Assembly: GCA_029339505.1 (NCBI GenBank)
Contig: JAQISU010000033.1
Location: forward strand, 5,221,001 to 5,285,000
DNA from: Unio delphinus
Taxonomy: Eukaryota > Mollusca > Bivalvia > Unionida > Unionidae
Reading direction: 5' to 3'
DNA: 64,000 nucleotides
The notes beneath the pieces were generated by a model that saw only the letters and a list, made by a program, of their open reading frames with translations, did not search any database and was not told where the DNA came from. Position 1 is the stretch's first letter. Every line of letters starts with the position of its first letter. A program made the translations under genes and the position numbers. This document shows, piece after piece, positions 50,637 through 63,763 of the stretch.

Positions 50637-51916
50637 TATTACGGACTTTAGGGTGGCTATGGCCATATAAAGATGCAGTTACTCTTTTTAAACGATGCTC
50701 TCCTCTACCATAGCCAAACCATCGGTTGTTGTTACCTCGATTGCCGTTTTCTCGGTACCGTTGATAGTTGTACAGGCTGCTATTCATATTACTACTCAGT
50801 TTAACTCTGTCTGGTCTACAATGGGCTTGAGATATAATGTATATTTTTTTAAAATTTGAATTGGCCCAGCGTCATTCTGCAAGTTCAGCTGCTTTTTGAC
50901 CATCCTCATCTCTCGCAAAAAGTCATCATAGTTCGAGAAGGTGTCGAACTTAGGGCAAGTTTGGCTCTTCAGGAGGTCACTCCTCAAGTCGACCATTCCG
51001 AACCTCTTAATTTTAAGCAGCAACAGAGGCAGCTCCTAATAATATGTTTTGTTAAAATTATTCGGTATGATTACTACAATTCCACAGTTAATTTTTGAAA
51101 TTTAAACTAACGGGAAAAAGTGACAGTGCTGTTCTTTTAACCATTTATATAAATGTTAACTGTACTGAATTCGAAAAATGAAAATAAATGCAGCAATTGC
51201 ATGTGAATTCATGATGTGCAAAAATTTCCATTGTCCTGACTGACGATCACCAAACCCAAAAAATGCAATGTTTTTTAATAATCTTTCCAGGAAGCAGTGG
51301 GGGTGGGTGGAAGTAGAGAATAGAATAGTACAATAGTAGAATGATATATATGGTGGTAAAGAAATCAGCTGAGAAGTCTCACACAAATCATTGAAGACCA
51401 TCAATTGGATGTATGATGCAAATAAAGAAATTGAATAGCATTTGAATATAATGACAGAGTTACTTAGGTTTCTGCCGAGGGTAATGAATTATGGAGTGAA
51501 GTTATGAACTTTGTGATCCAGCAGAACATCTAGTGAATTGAATAATGCATGAAAACTTTTGTTTGCTTACTAATGATGGAGTAATTTCTGACATGTCAAA
51601 GAGAACTTTAAACATGCATACAGTAAATTCTGTATTAAATAGCAGGAGGGAGGAAACAAAATGTTTGCTAATTTTTTGTAACTAGATTAACCAAGGACTT
51701 GCATTTTTATATAAATGTGTGTGCCTTAATATAATGATACATAGCATCTTCTGCTGATATACGACTTATTTAAGTCCACCTAAGCTTTATATTGTTAATA
51801 CCATTTATCAAACACCCTCATGGGCTTTATGTAGTGGCATTATTAATGAGATTTATGAAACCCAGAGTGCATATGACAATGTCTTAAACAATTCAACCAC
51901 CAGAGGCTGTTTTTAT
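50637..51916. other. No firm gene; possible minus-strand coding relic
   Basis: On the minus strand, 51023-50796 (LLKSQTCPKFDTFSNYDDFL, REMRMVKKQLNL) and then 50764-50640 in another frame (YRENGNRGNNNRWFGYGRG) look like protein remnants, perhaps a retroelement Gag with a Gly/Arg/Asn-rich tail. This is weak. The rest is AT-rich and featureless. Confidence 0.3.
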
Positions 51917-51992
51917 TTGTGTCTGGGAAATTGTGATGCAGACATGTAACATGATATCCCACCCAGTCGCATTATATTGACATTGGCCTCTA
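51917..51992 (-). mobile_element. SINE family A fragment
   Basis: TGCAGACATGTAACATGATA and TCCCACCCAGTCGCATTATA match the reversed family A body only. Confidence 0.65.
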
Positions 51993-52346
51993 TATATTCA
52001 AGTACTAACAAAATATTTGATGAAGATAAATGTTTTATTCAATATTTTTTTATACAGAAAAACAGTAACAATAACAATATCTAAATAAATTTCAAGGAAT
52101 ATACTGAACTGTTATTTGCCAAGTTAAGTTGCAGAAAGTAACACTTATAATGTACTATTACATCAATGTGTCAACAGGTACCCTTGTACAAGAACAATAC
52201 AACTTTATTTAGACCATGATAATTCTCTCCTTATTTTCCTTCGAATTAATATTTAATGTATAGGATGTCTGAATAAAATGAAAATAGATCATTTCACTTA
52301 TAGCAATTATGACATATATCACTGCACACACAAAAAACATACCTCT

Positions 52347-52382
<36 letters not shown>

Positions 52383-52689
52383 CAATAAAGGGATTAATAT
52401 AAAATTAAACCCAATTTAAATGAGAAGTATATTCGGCACAACAAAGATAATAATACTTTGTCTCTTTTAAGTGAAAAATATAGGAGAGCACCAGTAACAT
52501 AGAAAACTTTTTTTAATTATGACTTATAAAATTCCTGGTCTAGGACCACATCTTTGAAAAACTTATTAACGCAGAAAATTAACCAAAGAGAAGAAGAAAA
52601 TTTACAGTTGCTTAAAATAGAGATATGATATTACCATAATAATATTTCAGATCTATATTTAATGCAAAAATATTTCAACGAGATCTTTT

Positions 52690-53320
52690 ATATTTCTAAA
52701 CTATACAACTAAAATCGTTTCTAATAAGTCCAACATTTTTACATTATCCATTTCCTTCAGCCAAAGATCAATTAATTTGGTAAGTTCTGTTTGGCACGAT
52801 TGGTATTTTCTAAATCCTGATTGCATTTTATGAAACAGAGAGTATGTTTAAAAAAATGTATAGACCTGAATGGCTAAAAAAATTTAAAATAGTTTTTACA
52901 ATACTGATAGAATTTATATTGGTCGTTAATTTCCTGGATCCTTCGTTTCTCATTTCTTCAACATATGTGTAACCTTTGCACATTTCAGTGTTTCTGGAAA
53001 ATTACCAGTCATTATAATTAAATTTATGATATGCATTAGTGGCTTTGTTATTACTTGTGCAGCCATTATAAGAATTCGTGGACCAATACCATCCAATCCA
53101 GAGGATTTATTAATATTCAGCTTAATTACAATATCAAAACATCAGCTTCACTAACATTGGCTACTGAAAATTAATTATCACCAGGAATTTTAGCTATTAT
53201 AAATAACAGAAGAGCATCAAGTTCAATTTTTTATGCTAGTCTGGTTCTGAATACTGTTATTGGAGATATTTATGAAGAAATTGTTGAACATTTCCACAAT
53301 GTCTTGTTGTTGCCATATCA
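52690..53320 (-). pseudogene. Non-LTR retrotransposon reverse transcriptase relic
   Basis: On the minus strand, reading from 53320 down: VEMFNNFFINIS, then SSGLDGIGPRILIMAAQ with PLMHIINLIIMTGNFPE and LKCAKVTHM, then DPGN-RPISILSVLSKLF, then QSGFRKYQSCQTELTKLID with LWLKEMD. This is the order of blocks in the first half of LINE (CR1/Jockey-like) reverse transcriptases. Frames change and stops occur (for example after THMLKK). The catalytic (F/Y)xDD box was not found, so the copy is truncated. The clade is not resolved. Confidence 0.85.
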
Positions 53321-53420
53321 AATAAACAGTGTGACCCCACTATAGATTGCTTTGATGTAACACAAATTTGGATATGACATGGCTTCTGAAATGAAATATA
53401 CATGTACTCTTCTCATAGGG

Positions 53421-53615
53421 GCCCTGAGTGGCCGAGTGGTCTAAAGTGCTCTCCATTACGGGTCACTGTCATCTCACCTGTCTGCGTTGGTTAGAGTTTA
53501 GGATTTGGCCAATGTGGGTATGTGAGAAAGCTTGCCAGTAATTTCTCGTGGGCCAGTGGTTCTTCATGGGGTTAGCCCTGGTTCTTCCTCCACCAATAAT
53601 ACTGGCCACTTTGCA
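53421..53615 (+). mobile_element. SINE family B copy with intact-looking head
   Basis: Head: CCTGAGTGGCCGAGTGGTCT (A-box) and a mutated B-box (GGTTAGAGTTT); body GTGGGTATGTGAGAAAGCTT, GGTTCTTCCTCCACCAATAA, TACTGGCC. The 3' end and CAA tail are missing. Confidence 0.85.
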
Positions 53616-55409
53616 TGTTATATCATAATCTGCTTATCCTGACATCTGGCCTGAGTACTGTTATGTTCCGGGAGATCTCATTACTTTTTTTTTCTTAAAT
53701 CATTTTTGGTAGTGTATATCATTCTCACAAGGAACTAGCTCATAATGAATGTTTTGGAAGAAACAGTGTTGGTTTATTGGCCGCTCGCTAGTAATTAATA
53801 TTTTCATTTTCACTGAACTCTGTAAGTGGATTGTAAAATTAAAGAATACTCGTATTTTCTGTAGTAATCACTGACAATAGAACGGAACACCTGTGTATTC
53901 ATTTTATGATGGCCTTCTTAAAGAAAACATGTATGATGGAAGGCAGAATTACTTCACCAACAGAAATATAATGGGAAACAACCCACCAAATGAGAGATCC
54001 AATTGTTGGTCTATCTATGATAACGAGATTTGCTACAGTCAACAAACTTTTGAACGTATGAAACATAAGAAACTGCTACAACTGACCAAACAAATGCTAT
54101 TTCCTTTTTTTCTTCATAAAAACTTATGCTTACAATTGGTAAAAACATTGGCACAAAGCGCAAACTAAATGTCCAGACTTTTGAAGCCATATAGTCTACA
54201 TATAATCAAAAGTGCCCCTTTTTGCAAACGCTTGTATAACCCCTCCAGTCCACCATATTTTAGGTAACTAAATTGGTTGGTTAAAACAGGGTTTGATTTA
54301 TAACACAACTGGGTTATACGGAGCCAAACTACATTGTTACAGCAGGATCACACTGTATTGCTTTATTAATAGGAAAAGCATGGAAGCATCAGCAAGTGTG
54401 ATCAGAAATGCAATATTTTGAATATTAATGTACAATGAATTAGCTAATACAGATATGTCTAGTACTAATAATTAGTGAGGCGTAAAAAGTTAATGCTGTT
54501 CAGGACTGAGGAATTATGCTTGTGCTCCAAGACTTAGTAGAAGTCACATTCTCTGAGTAAATCTGCTGTATGTAGTAACTACTGTAAATGGCTTTCCGTG
54601 GAGAATAACACAGTTCTTCTCCATCATAAGAATGACATTCATCACTGGATCTGAAAGATAAAAACTTCCAGTAAGTAAGGAATTAAGGGGTTTCATATTT
54701 ATGATACTTATTTATTTTAATGTGTGCCTTATAGGTTCCTGTAACTAAGGCAGAAAAATAAAAACTATATATATATATATATATATATATAGAAAATATG
54801 TATAGTATGTACGCTGTATCAATGATATATTTCAAGATGTATAAATTTTTCATTAAAAGGAAACAAGACTTGCTGGTATATCAAATTGTTTTATAATAAT
54901 ACTTTTAAATCCATGATTTAGGATGTGTGAATACATACCAACCTCTGACAAGGAAAAAGTGGAATCCAAGTGGACAAAAAGAGAAATAGAAGCAGAAAAA
55001 GAGTAATCCTCATATAACATGCTACAATTTCAATAAACAATGATTTATTTGCCCCTCTAGTCTTTTGACATCCTTTACTGCTTCAAGTTTTCATATGTGG
55101 CACTTTTAGTTTTAGAAAGCAACAGATTTTCATGTTGCATTTTAAAACACTGTACCAGCTGAGATCATGAATGTTTTGCACACCAGTGGAGCATAAATTA
55201 CTGGGTTACTAAGCCTGGATCTCACTGTCAGCATTAGAATGATAAAAAGAACCAATATTCCTTTCATAGCCTGACAAAGAAGAGGAAATTTATATCTTCA
55301 AGTGATTGTGTCTTTTAGCTGGGAAATAAGGTGCCACTGCACATCAACTCTATCTGTATTAAGTATATTGTCAGGTAGAATCTAAACTTTATATTTCAGG
55401 AATTCTCCT
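53616..55409. other. No gene seen
   Basis: AT-rich DNA with a (TA)n tract at 54766-54791. A 91-codon frame (53893-54168) resembles no family I know and lacks an ATG start. Confidence 0.45.
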
Positions 55410-55700
55410 TCAAGATGATCCAAGGCAGACAAGAGTATTAGAAAGTGATATGTCTTGAAAAAGAATCTAACACTTTCGAAGCTTTTTGACTGTCTCTCAT
55501 TTACATCATCAACCGAAGCTTTAAAAGCACTTTATCTCCATAGGGGAATTTCTGGAGCATGTAATCACAGGCTATAGCATAATAATCTAAAAAAATTATC
55601 ATAAAACTCGTTCACAGCTAGAGTAGAATTGTGTTCTATGAATTCTCTGGCTTCTGCACCAATAGCAAAATCATCATTATCTTTCTATTAAGAACTTGGT
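55410..55700 (-). pseudogene. Weak transposase-like relic
   Basis: Minus-strand translation gives AREFIEHNSTLAVNEFYDNF, then one frame over CDYMLQKFPYGDKVLLKLRL, then SKSFESVRFFFK. The pattern (AcdYxxxKFPxxDxVL) is reminiscent of the region before the C-terminus of hAT-like transposase relatives in invertebrates. The identification is tentative. Confidence 0.3.
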
Positions 55701-57253
55701 AAATAACACCTCTGTGTTTATAACATTCATGTCCGCACTTTAGTTCTGCTGCAGATAAGAAGACCCTTTAGTATTGGAGTTTGTAAGACAAGCCATTCAT
55801 ATATTCATCTTTCAAGGATTTGGTTTTTTTTTGTCTTTTTCTGATCCACCTGTGAATTTTTTTGAAAAAATATATGTGCTCTAACACAAACATCGACTAG
55901 AATACATCTGAAGAATTTTAGTGCTAAATAGTAAAATTATTTCCACATGGCCTGCAATAGATGTCACGTGATGCTGCCCTTGTGTCCTCATCTTTGTAGG
56001 ATTCTGTTATTTTTTGTTTCGTTTACTTTTGGCTTTTTATTAATCCATCTGTGAAATTATCTGAAAGGAGATATTTTTGCTCTCATACACGCATCAACTA
56101 AAATAAATTACACTTTAGCACCAAATAACTATAGATGGTTTTGTACTAAATATAAATTAGAAAAAAAGAATCTGTGAGCAAAGTTTAAAAATTAGAAAAC
56201 CAGTCTATTGTCTCGTAAACTAAGCCATGAAGCTGCTATGTATAGAATACGAGGTCAAAAGTTTGAAAGTAGAGCATGTTTCTGGCTAATAGGATAGTTG
56301 CTATAAATAGAACATAATACTGTTACGAAACAGCATGGACAAGTTATGCAGAAGCCAACTTTTCTAAAATATGGTATGTGAGATTAATGGGATGTTAATA
56401 AAAGCGAGAAAACAAACAATTGTTTTTGGAAGGTGGATATACCGAAAAAGCGTAATCCATATACGTTTAGGTGTAAGACGTAATTTAGTGAAAAAAGGCG
56501 TAATGATTGGCATGTATGTGTATGTAGTATAAATAAATTAATAGTTTTAACATGACTAAAAATTATGTACCCACAAAATGTTCATTATCAATGTCCTACA
56601 AAAATGTCACCGATTATTGTAATAATAAAGCATAATGATACATTTCAAACACATCACTGAAATTTAAAGATTATCTGTCTCATTGTCACTTTACTTTAAT
56701 GTTCTTTACACTGTAGGTACATATTAAATCCGACCTTCATAGGTCACATTTTCTAAATTGTCATAAAATTTATTATTATGCACAATTTTGCATGACCCCT
56801 CACCCATAAAATCCCTGTATAACTTCTTTATGAATGATATCTTAGAAGTGTATCACTAATTAAAATAACTGATGAAAATTTATTTCACTTGTATGAGATA
56901 AGAAAAATGTGTTAGCAGATTGAACACTTTCATTTCCAGTATAACCAAGATCATCCCATACAAGTTTCTGAAAACATAAGACATCTTCATTATGGTAAAG
57001 TGCTGATCAACTTAAATTTTTTAAAATTCTGGAGCCAATAGCATAATGAAACCGTGATAGCTGGTAAATGTAGTTGAAATCACATTAGAAGAACCTTGGA
57101 AAGTGCTTCAACAGAGTGCCCGGACAGAGGATGTTGGGGTTTTAATGGCTTATGCTCAAATAAGGGGTAACAGGAATCTGCTAATATTGGCAAAATTCAT
57201 GACTGAAATGTGAAAGTAAGTTTTGGTAGTTAAAAAAATTGGAGATTTGGAAA
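55701..57253. other. No gene seen
   Basis: AT-rich unique sequence; no motif on either strand. Confidence 0.5.
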
Positions 57254-57665
57254 GGGGCTGTCCATTTAGTACATACACATGGAAGGGAGCTGGGGTTAAC
57301 CGTAATGCATACACTTGCGTATGGAGTGGTATAATGATAACGTACGTACGCATAACCTATTCGACTGGGTTCAGTTGGCATTTGAATTTTAGTGGACATG
57401 AGATAAACTTTTTAAAGTTACACAGTTATTTCTTGGATGCAGACAGACATTCAGTGGCGGTGGACTGTTTTATAAAAAAAAAAAAAACACTATTAAGCCT
57501 TGATTGTTCATACGTGAATTAAATATAGGCCGTTATACATAATTGGGTGGTCAAGCATACATACACAGGTTGGGGTGTGTGTAAAAAAAGTATGCATGTG
57601 TACTGGGAGGGGTGTAGGGGTGAAGCTTTGCCAGACTTTTGCATACATACTAAGTGGACGGCACC
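57254..57665. mobile_element. 412-bp inverted-repeat element
   Basis: Left end GGGGCTGTCCATTTAGTACA and the reverse complement of the right end, GGTGCCGTCCACTTAGTATG, are imperfect 25-bp terminal repeats. AAA on both sides may be a 3-bp target duplication. The interior is non-coding. Related ends occur at 50590-50636, and a vaguer one near 62484 (GGGGTTCTCCATAAAGTATG). Confidence 0.68.
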
Positions 57666-58663
57666 AAAGAAGCTGGTGCAAGCCTAAACTTAGTATGTTA
57701 CCTGTGAAATCAAATAAACTGTTATTTTAAAAAAAAATAACACATAGGAATTAAAAGATCAACTACCAAAAATCCAATAACCATTGTAATTCCAACTATT
57801 GTCAACTTATTAATGGTACTGAAACTAACATTAGTGAGCAAGACAAGAAATTATGTACCAGCTTTTTTCCCCACTAGACACTGGCAAATTTAAAATTAAG
57901 AACTATCGTGGGAACAAGTCCTATAATAAATAAAATTGAAGAATGATGCTTCATTGTGGCACCAATAGTAACATCAGTGCAGGTAATGAATGGCCATGAC
58001 ATCACTTTCATCATTTTTATCATCAAAGCGTGCTACTGAATAAATGCTCCCACAATAAATCTTTAAAAAAATGACAAATGTGAAGAAAGCGGTAAGCAGT
58101 TTAGATTCTGTTGATATAAATTATTTAGTGTGCAACTATTCATCGTTTAATATATCCATAGTTGTTTACAAGTCTTTGATTCAGATTTTTTTTGCATTCC
58201 AGAAAGTGGAACAAATATAGCGAAGAGTTTTTATACTTTAAGAAATATTGCAATATAATTAATAGCAGCAAGATAAGTCATTTGTGAAAAACAATAATTA
58301 AAATGCACACTGAATAGTTTGCAATTTAAAATGTACCTGTTAAAATAAATTGATCTATCACCACTTATCAATAATGCCTATCAAATTAACCAATCAGCGA
58401 GTGTAAGTTATACACACCTACAGGCATTGCTTTTGTCCACCATTTTCCTCTGACAAGCAGCATGTGGCAATAATGAATAGATTATGATAAGTATTTACAA
58501 AGTTTGTAATGATTTGTTGATTTCTACATAGATAAGGGTGAAAATAAAGAATGTATACGGTATCCTAGTCGGACCCAAAGTGGATGCACATTATGACAAT
58601 AGTAACTGCAACAACACAATGGGCTTAACAAAACCTAATGATAGTAATTCACATAAAACAGAC
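57666..58663. other. No gene seen
   Basis: AT-rich unique sequence. Confidence 0.5.
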
Positions 58664-60098
58664 TAGAGCTGTACCGATGTCACTTTTTGCCGATTATGCC
58701 GATACCGCGTATAGCCGATTATCAAAATTGCCGATACCGATTACGAGACCGATTATTTTGCATGTGCATATTTTCTGATTTCCACAACACGAAATTGCAT
58801 AAAGGTAAAACACAGCCTTCATAATTCGCGGGTCGGTCGAGTTTACCAGGGAGACCATATACTATAATGTGCAGTACTTACGCAGTGCAAAGTGTGCATA
58901 GCGTCACTTAAATCCTTTTTTATTCCCAAATATATTAGTTGCAGATTTTGCTTTATTCGTTGTTTCGACCAAAGTGTATTCTTTCAGATAAAATTTCAGC
59001 AAAACTGTAATAGTTGTTTCATTACTACGAATCACCTCTCATGAGTTACGCATTTTCAATATATGTGATATTCACAAACAGGAAAGTTTCACGGCACAAT
59101 AAATATGTTCTAATCACTATGTAAATTGAGGCAATGCTTTTGAGTTTATTGCCGACTTTCTATGAGCAAAGGTCATCGGCTTGCTTTGACAACAACAAAT
59201 ACTCGTTATTGATGCGGCAACATCAGATAATTGTAAAACATTGATATAGAATTGTTTTATTTGTTTAGCATATGTCGGTGCTTCAAAGGTACAGTAAAAC
59301 CTAATATGACTTATGAGAGACCGCCCCTTCTGCCAGATGGTGGCTTGATGAAACACTAAGAAAAGAAATAAAAAATAATTTTAAAAAATCCGGAAATGAT
59401 TCTCACTTTCTAGTATTAAAGACAATGAGTTCGTTCACCCTCCAGGCATTACGGATTAACTGAAAGACAGACGACGTACTCAAACCTACACTGAAGCCCT
59501 TTCAAACAATTTCTCACTGGGACATAAGGACTATCGGTGTTTTGCGAGTTTTCATAAAGATAAAGAAAAAACACAAACCTCAAAATTGACTGTGTATATA
59601 TCCATCATTACTCCCTTTGATGTTAATCTTACTGGCTATTCACATGACTTTGGCACTACAATGGCGGTTAGCGACATGTACTTTAGTCTGGTTTACTGCA
59701 GTTTACAAATGTTACCGGACGCTGGAGTTGAAAATTTCGCACAACTGGCAGCAAGATAAATTCTTTTTAAATACTTTAATAGAGCAATCTCTTTGTTACA
59801 AAAGATTAATTGATGGTTCGATGTGTTTATCTCGATATATGGTTATTCGACTATACAGTAGTTTTAGTTAATGAGCAACTTGTTTGCATACTGCATATAT
59901 CCCGAGCTCTAGTGTTACAAAGGATTAAGTTACGGTCAGTCAAAACGCGACTGTATATACAACTTTTATCAGGAAAAATTGGTTATTTAAAAAAATCATT
60001 TGCATCGGCACCGATTATTTTTGCCGATACCCGATTATACCGATTGTGTTAATAATCGGCCCGATTACGCGTACGGGCGATTAATCGGTACAGCTCTA
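58664..60098. mobile_element. 1435-bp non-autonomous hAT-type element (copy 2)
   Basis: Identical ends to copy 1 (TAGAGCTGTACCGAT and its complement) and a perfect 8-bp target duplication AAACAGAC at 58656-58663 and 60099-60106. From about 59078 to the right end it is nearly identical to copy 1 from about 30236. The segment 58757-59077 (about 320 bp) is replaced in copy 1 by an unrelated 95-bp segment (30140-30235). No transposase frame. Confidence 0.94.
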
Positions 60099-60106
60099 AA
60101 ACAGAC

Positions 60107-61382
60107 CAATGTATGCAAAACAAAAGAACATTCTTCAGCAGATACACTGAAGAATTCAACATTAACAAAATATAAAAACACTTGCAAATAAGAAAACATG
60201 GTTTACCTTATCTCATGCAAAATGTACAGTAGTAAGTATAAGGAAACACAAAAATTAACGTAAGAATGAACCTTCATCTTTCTGATTAACATACCCTAAA
60301 AAATAGACTTTAGTCGGGTAGATTTCTCTTTGCCTTTGATGATGCAGTCGTTCTGGATTTGCCCAATGCCATTACTGTTCAAATGAACAAATGAAAGAAA
60401 AAGAATATATTGCATTAGATGTCTATAAATCTTGCATACTATTCGTCAAAACAAAAAGGAATAACAACATACACATAATACATGAAAACTTTAACATGAA
60501 AAGGAAAAGAAAAAGGTCAGCTTTTATATACTGACTATAAACTTAAAAACTGATGCAGGCAGCATTAAGTTTCATAATTTTCCCCTGCTTGAACTCTTTA
60601 ACTTTAAACGTGACTCTACATTTCACTGTTTTCATTGATTTTCGAACTAAGTTTGTTTATATTTTCACAGAGTGTTTATGTAAATATACCAAAATAACTG
60701 TGTCAATGACAGTGACACACACACATACACACAGTATATATCCAGTTCTGTATTGTCTTCACATAATTGTGAGCTTCATGTTTTAAGCTCATTTGATGTA
60801 TCAGTATTATGGATAATGGGTATGAATGTGAAACCTTATGCAGCCCTTAAAACAAAAATTTCTGTTCATTTCGTGATGTTATCAATTACATACTGAACCA
60901 TACAATTTTAATAGAAGCAGAGATATTGAGTAAAAAAAACCAAAATGGTATAAAAGTTTATTTGAATTCTATATTGAAATACTTATGGAAAACAAGCATA
61001 AAGAGAAATACTGCAAATTACGCTGGTCATTTTGTTCCTTCTTTCAGAATGATCTTTTGACAATGGATGAATTGTGGAATAAGAAATAAAAACAGGCATT
61101 GCCAACTTTTTAAAAACAGTTTTTATTTTATCTTTCTTTTTTCATTTTTCCTATATTATTTTCGTCTGATATTTGAAAACCGGTAAAACAAAGCACTGTA
61201 CAGTTATAACCCTCTCAATAGTCTTTATCCTTACTAAAAAAAAAACAAGTGCCTGTGACTGTAAATACTATTTAAGATGAATTATAATGTAAAGAATAAC
61301 AAAGCAAACTAATAATAATTATTCATGACTAATGAGTTTGTGTGTGGTTTAGATTTTTTAATGAATTTTATTAAAAAAAATC
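60107..61382. other. No gene seen
   Basis: AT-rich unique sequence. Confidence 0.5.
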
Positions 61383-61659
61383 ACTCATATTGCTATGATG
61401 TCTGCAGTGTGATTGTTTATAGTGATGTCTAGCACTGGGGCATCATGCAACAGACATGTAGCATGATGTCCCACCCAGTCACATTAACTTGACACCAGTC
61501 CGACCAGTCCTAACACTAACCTCTTAATGATGAGCGCCAAGCGAAGCAGCTGTTAGTACCATTTTTGTAAGTCTTTGGTATGACTTGGCCACAGGATTGA
61601 ACCCATGACCTCCAGCATCTGAGGTGGACTCTCTAACTAATAGGCCACCAGAGCGGTTC
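61383..61659 (-). mobile_element. SINE family A, minus-strand copy
   Basis: Reversed body (ATGATGTCTGCAGTGTGATT, TAGTGATGTCTAGCACTGGG, CATGATGTCCCACCCAGTCA) followed by a reversed head (GATTGAACCCATGACCTCC... TAATAGGCCACCAGAGCGG). Confidence 0.88.
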
Positions 61660-63198
61660 ATGACTGATAAAGTCTAAAATAACTTGCAAGATGTATCGTT
61701 TTGTATCGATTCGAAATCTGTTGTATCAATATGTGTACCACAGCAGCTAAAGTATGCTGCTAAATGAAAGAGCAGTTCATGAACATTCAAATTCATTTGC
61801 ATAACCAGCATGTAAATCTAAAAATTAAATGATATGAAATCATCAATGTGAACAAACAAACATTGAAAATTTGAATAATGCACTTAATAATAATAATGTG
61901 AAATAACTTACACATGATGAATTGAAAGTGAAATATATAAGACTTAATGGAACTATTGCTTTTAATACAGATACATAGCACTTGTTACCTTTAGTGCTTG
62001 TAGGAAAAATTAATAATTGTGGCTGATACAGGGTAAAATATTTACTTTATTGTAAAATGGAGCAATTGAACACTTGTGACAAAGATTTTAAGTTTATATT
62101 AATAAATAATAGACAATTAAAAAGTTACAATACAAAGCTTAAGGTAAGGAAAACGTACCATTTTTTTTATGACAAATTGAAATGTTCTTGTTAGCTTGTC
62201 TTTAGCATAGGACTCATCTATAATATTTCAACACAGTAAAGATGTCATGTGAACATCTTTTTGACTATAAGGTGACAAAGCCCTTCTGTAAAGATCCATA
62301 TAATTATCAGCTGAAATACAGAAAAAAATAATCATAAATTAAAATGATATTTTATGCGCTAAGGAACAGTAAAGTCACTATGGTCTAAAGAAAAAACATG
62401 TTAACAATAATGCTTAATTGATAAAATAATTTAACCAAAGAACAGTAAGTCTGGTGATTATAATATGGTGATAATGATGTTAGGGGTTCTCCATAAAGTA
62501 TGTATGAAACAACTGTGATTTTTTACCACCTTTCCCCTTACAGACTGCACAAAATATATTTTTTTACACCCCACTGTGTAAACATATTGGTGAGTCACCA
62601 TCCCTTTTCCAAGAATAGCTGGGACAATTGAATTTTGAATGATGAAGTTATTAGGATATTCATTAAATATAAGCAGAGGCTTAAATTAATACTAAGTAAT
62701 GAAACTTTACAAATGAAAATAAGAAAGTGTTAAACAGCAACTAATATTTAGTAGATTTTATCAGGTTAAAAAGTGTAATAGTCAAAAATCAGAAAGTGAC
62801 TAAATTTATGATTTCAACCAATCGAACTGGATTACTGGAATATTTTCAGGCTTGTCATCACTTGGAATGACAAAATGACCGATTTCAATTTTTATCACCA
62901 GCTTTGACATCATTGAAATCATGAACATTAACAGTTCTTTTCCTGAGTGACAACTATTGTAAGCTGTGTATAATCATGGGACATTTCATGCTGAACTGTA
63001 AATGGTATGGCTTGACAAATTCTCATGAGGCATAAGGGTCTGGATTGCATAATATGTCAGATCATGAGATATCCCAACCGGTCCTGTCAGAAAATGAAGA
63101 ATAAATATGTCTTCCACAATGTGCACCATGGGCAAGAACACTACAAGGTAATCACACTTCATAACTTTAAGTAGTAACTGGCTCTGCTTGACTTGACT
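61660..63198. other. No gene seen
   Basis: AT-rich sequence. A stretch near 62484-62590 (GGGGTTCTCCATAAAGTATG onward) may be a remnant of an inverted-repeat element, but no matching right end was found. Confidence 0.45.
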
Positions 63199-63345
63199 AG
63201 GCCACCGGAGCGGTGGGGGGAAGATGATGCTACATGTCTGCAGCATGATGCCCCAGTGCTAGACATCACTATAAACTGCCACACTGCAGACATCATAGTG
63301 ATAGGACTGAACAATTATTACAGCTACGTTAAACACACACACGCA
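63199..63345 (+). mobile_element. Rearranged SINE family A copy
   Basis: AGGCCACCGGAGCGGT (63200-63215) is the start of the tRNA-like head in minus orientation. It is joined directly to the body in plus orientation (GATGCTACATGTCTGCAGCA, GTGCTAGACATCACTATAAA, CACTGCAGACATCATAGTGA). Confidence 0.8.
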
Positions 63346-63732
63346 CATACTCATTTTCCAGAAATCCACTGGCAAAGAAGAACTAGTATCTTACGGTCAT
63401 GTAGTGCATATAAAATATGTACATGATAGGTGGTGCAATGCAAAAAAAACCCCTTAAATTTTCAGGATATTAAACCTGCGATATCGTAGGAAGAAATGTA
63501 ACTGCAAGAACCAAACTAAAAGTAAATGAATTCTTACTAACAGTTTCATTATATATAATAGTAGTACTAAATAGTAATAAAACAAAGCGATCGTATTACC
63601 AATTCACGAAAACTGATAACGGTAACAGTCTGGCGTATATAATGTATGGTTTAAATTCCATTTTAATTTCAAAACTTATCTATTAAAATATAAACTTTTA
63701 ACGTTTAATGAATTCAAAGTTACATTTTAAAC

Positions 63733-63763
<31 letters not shown>

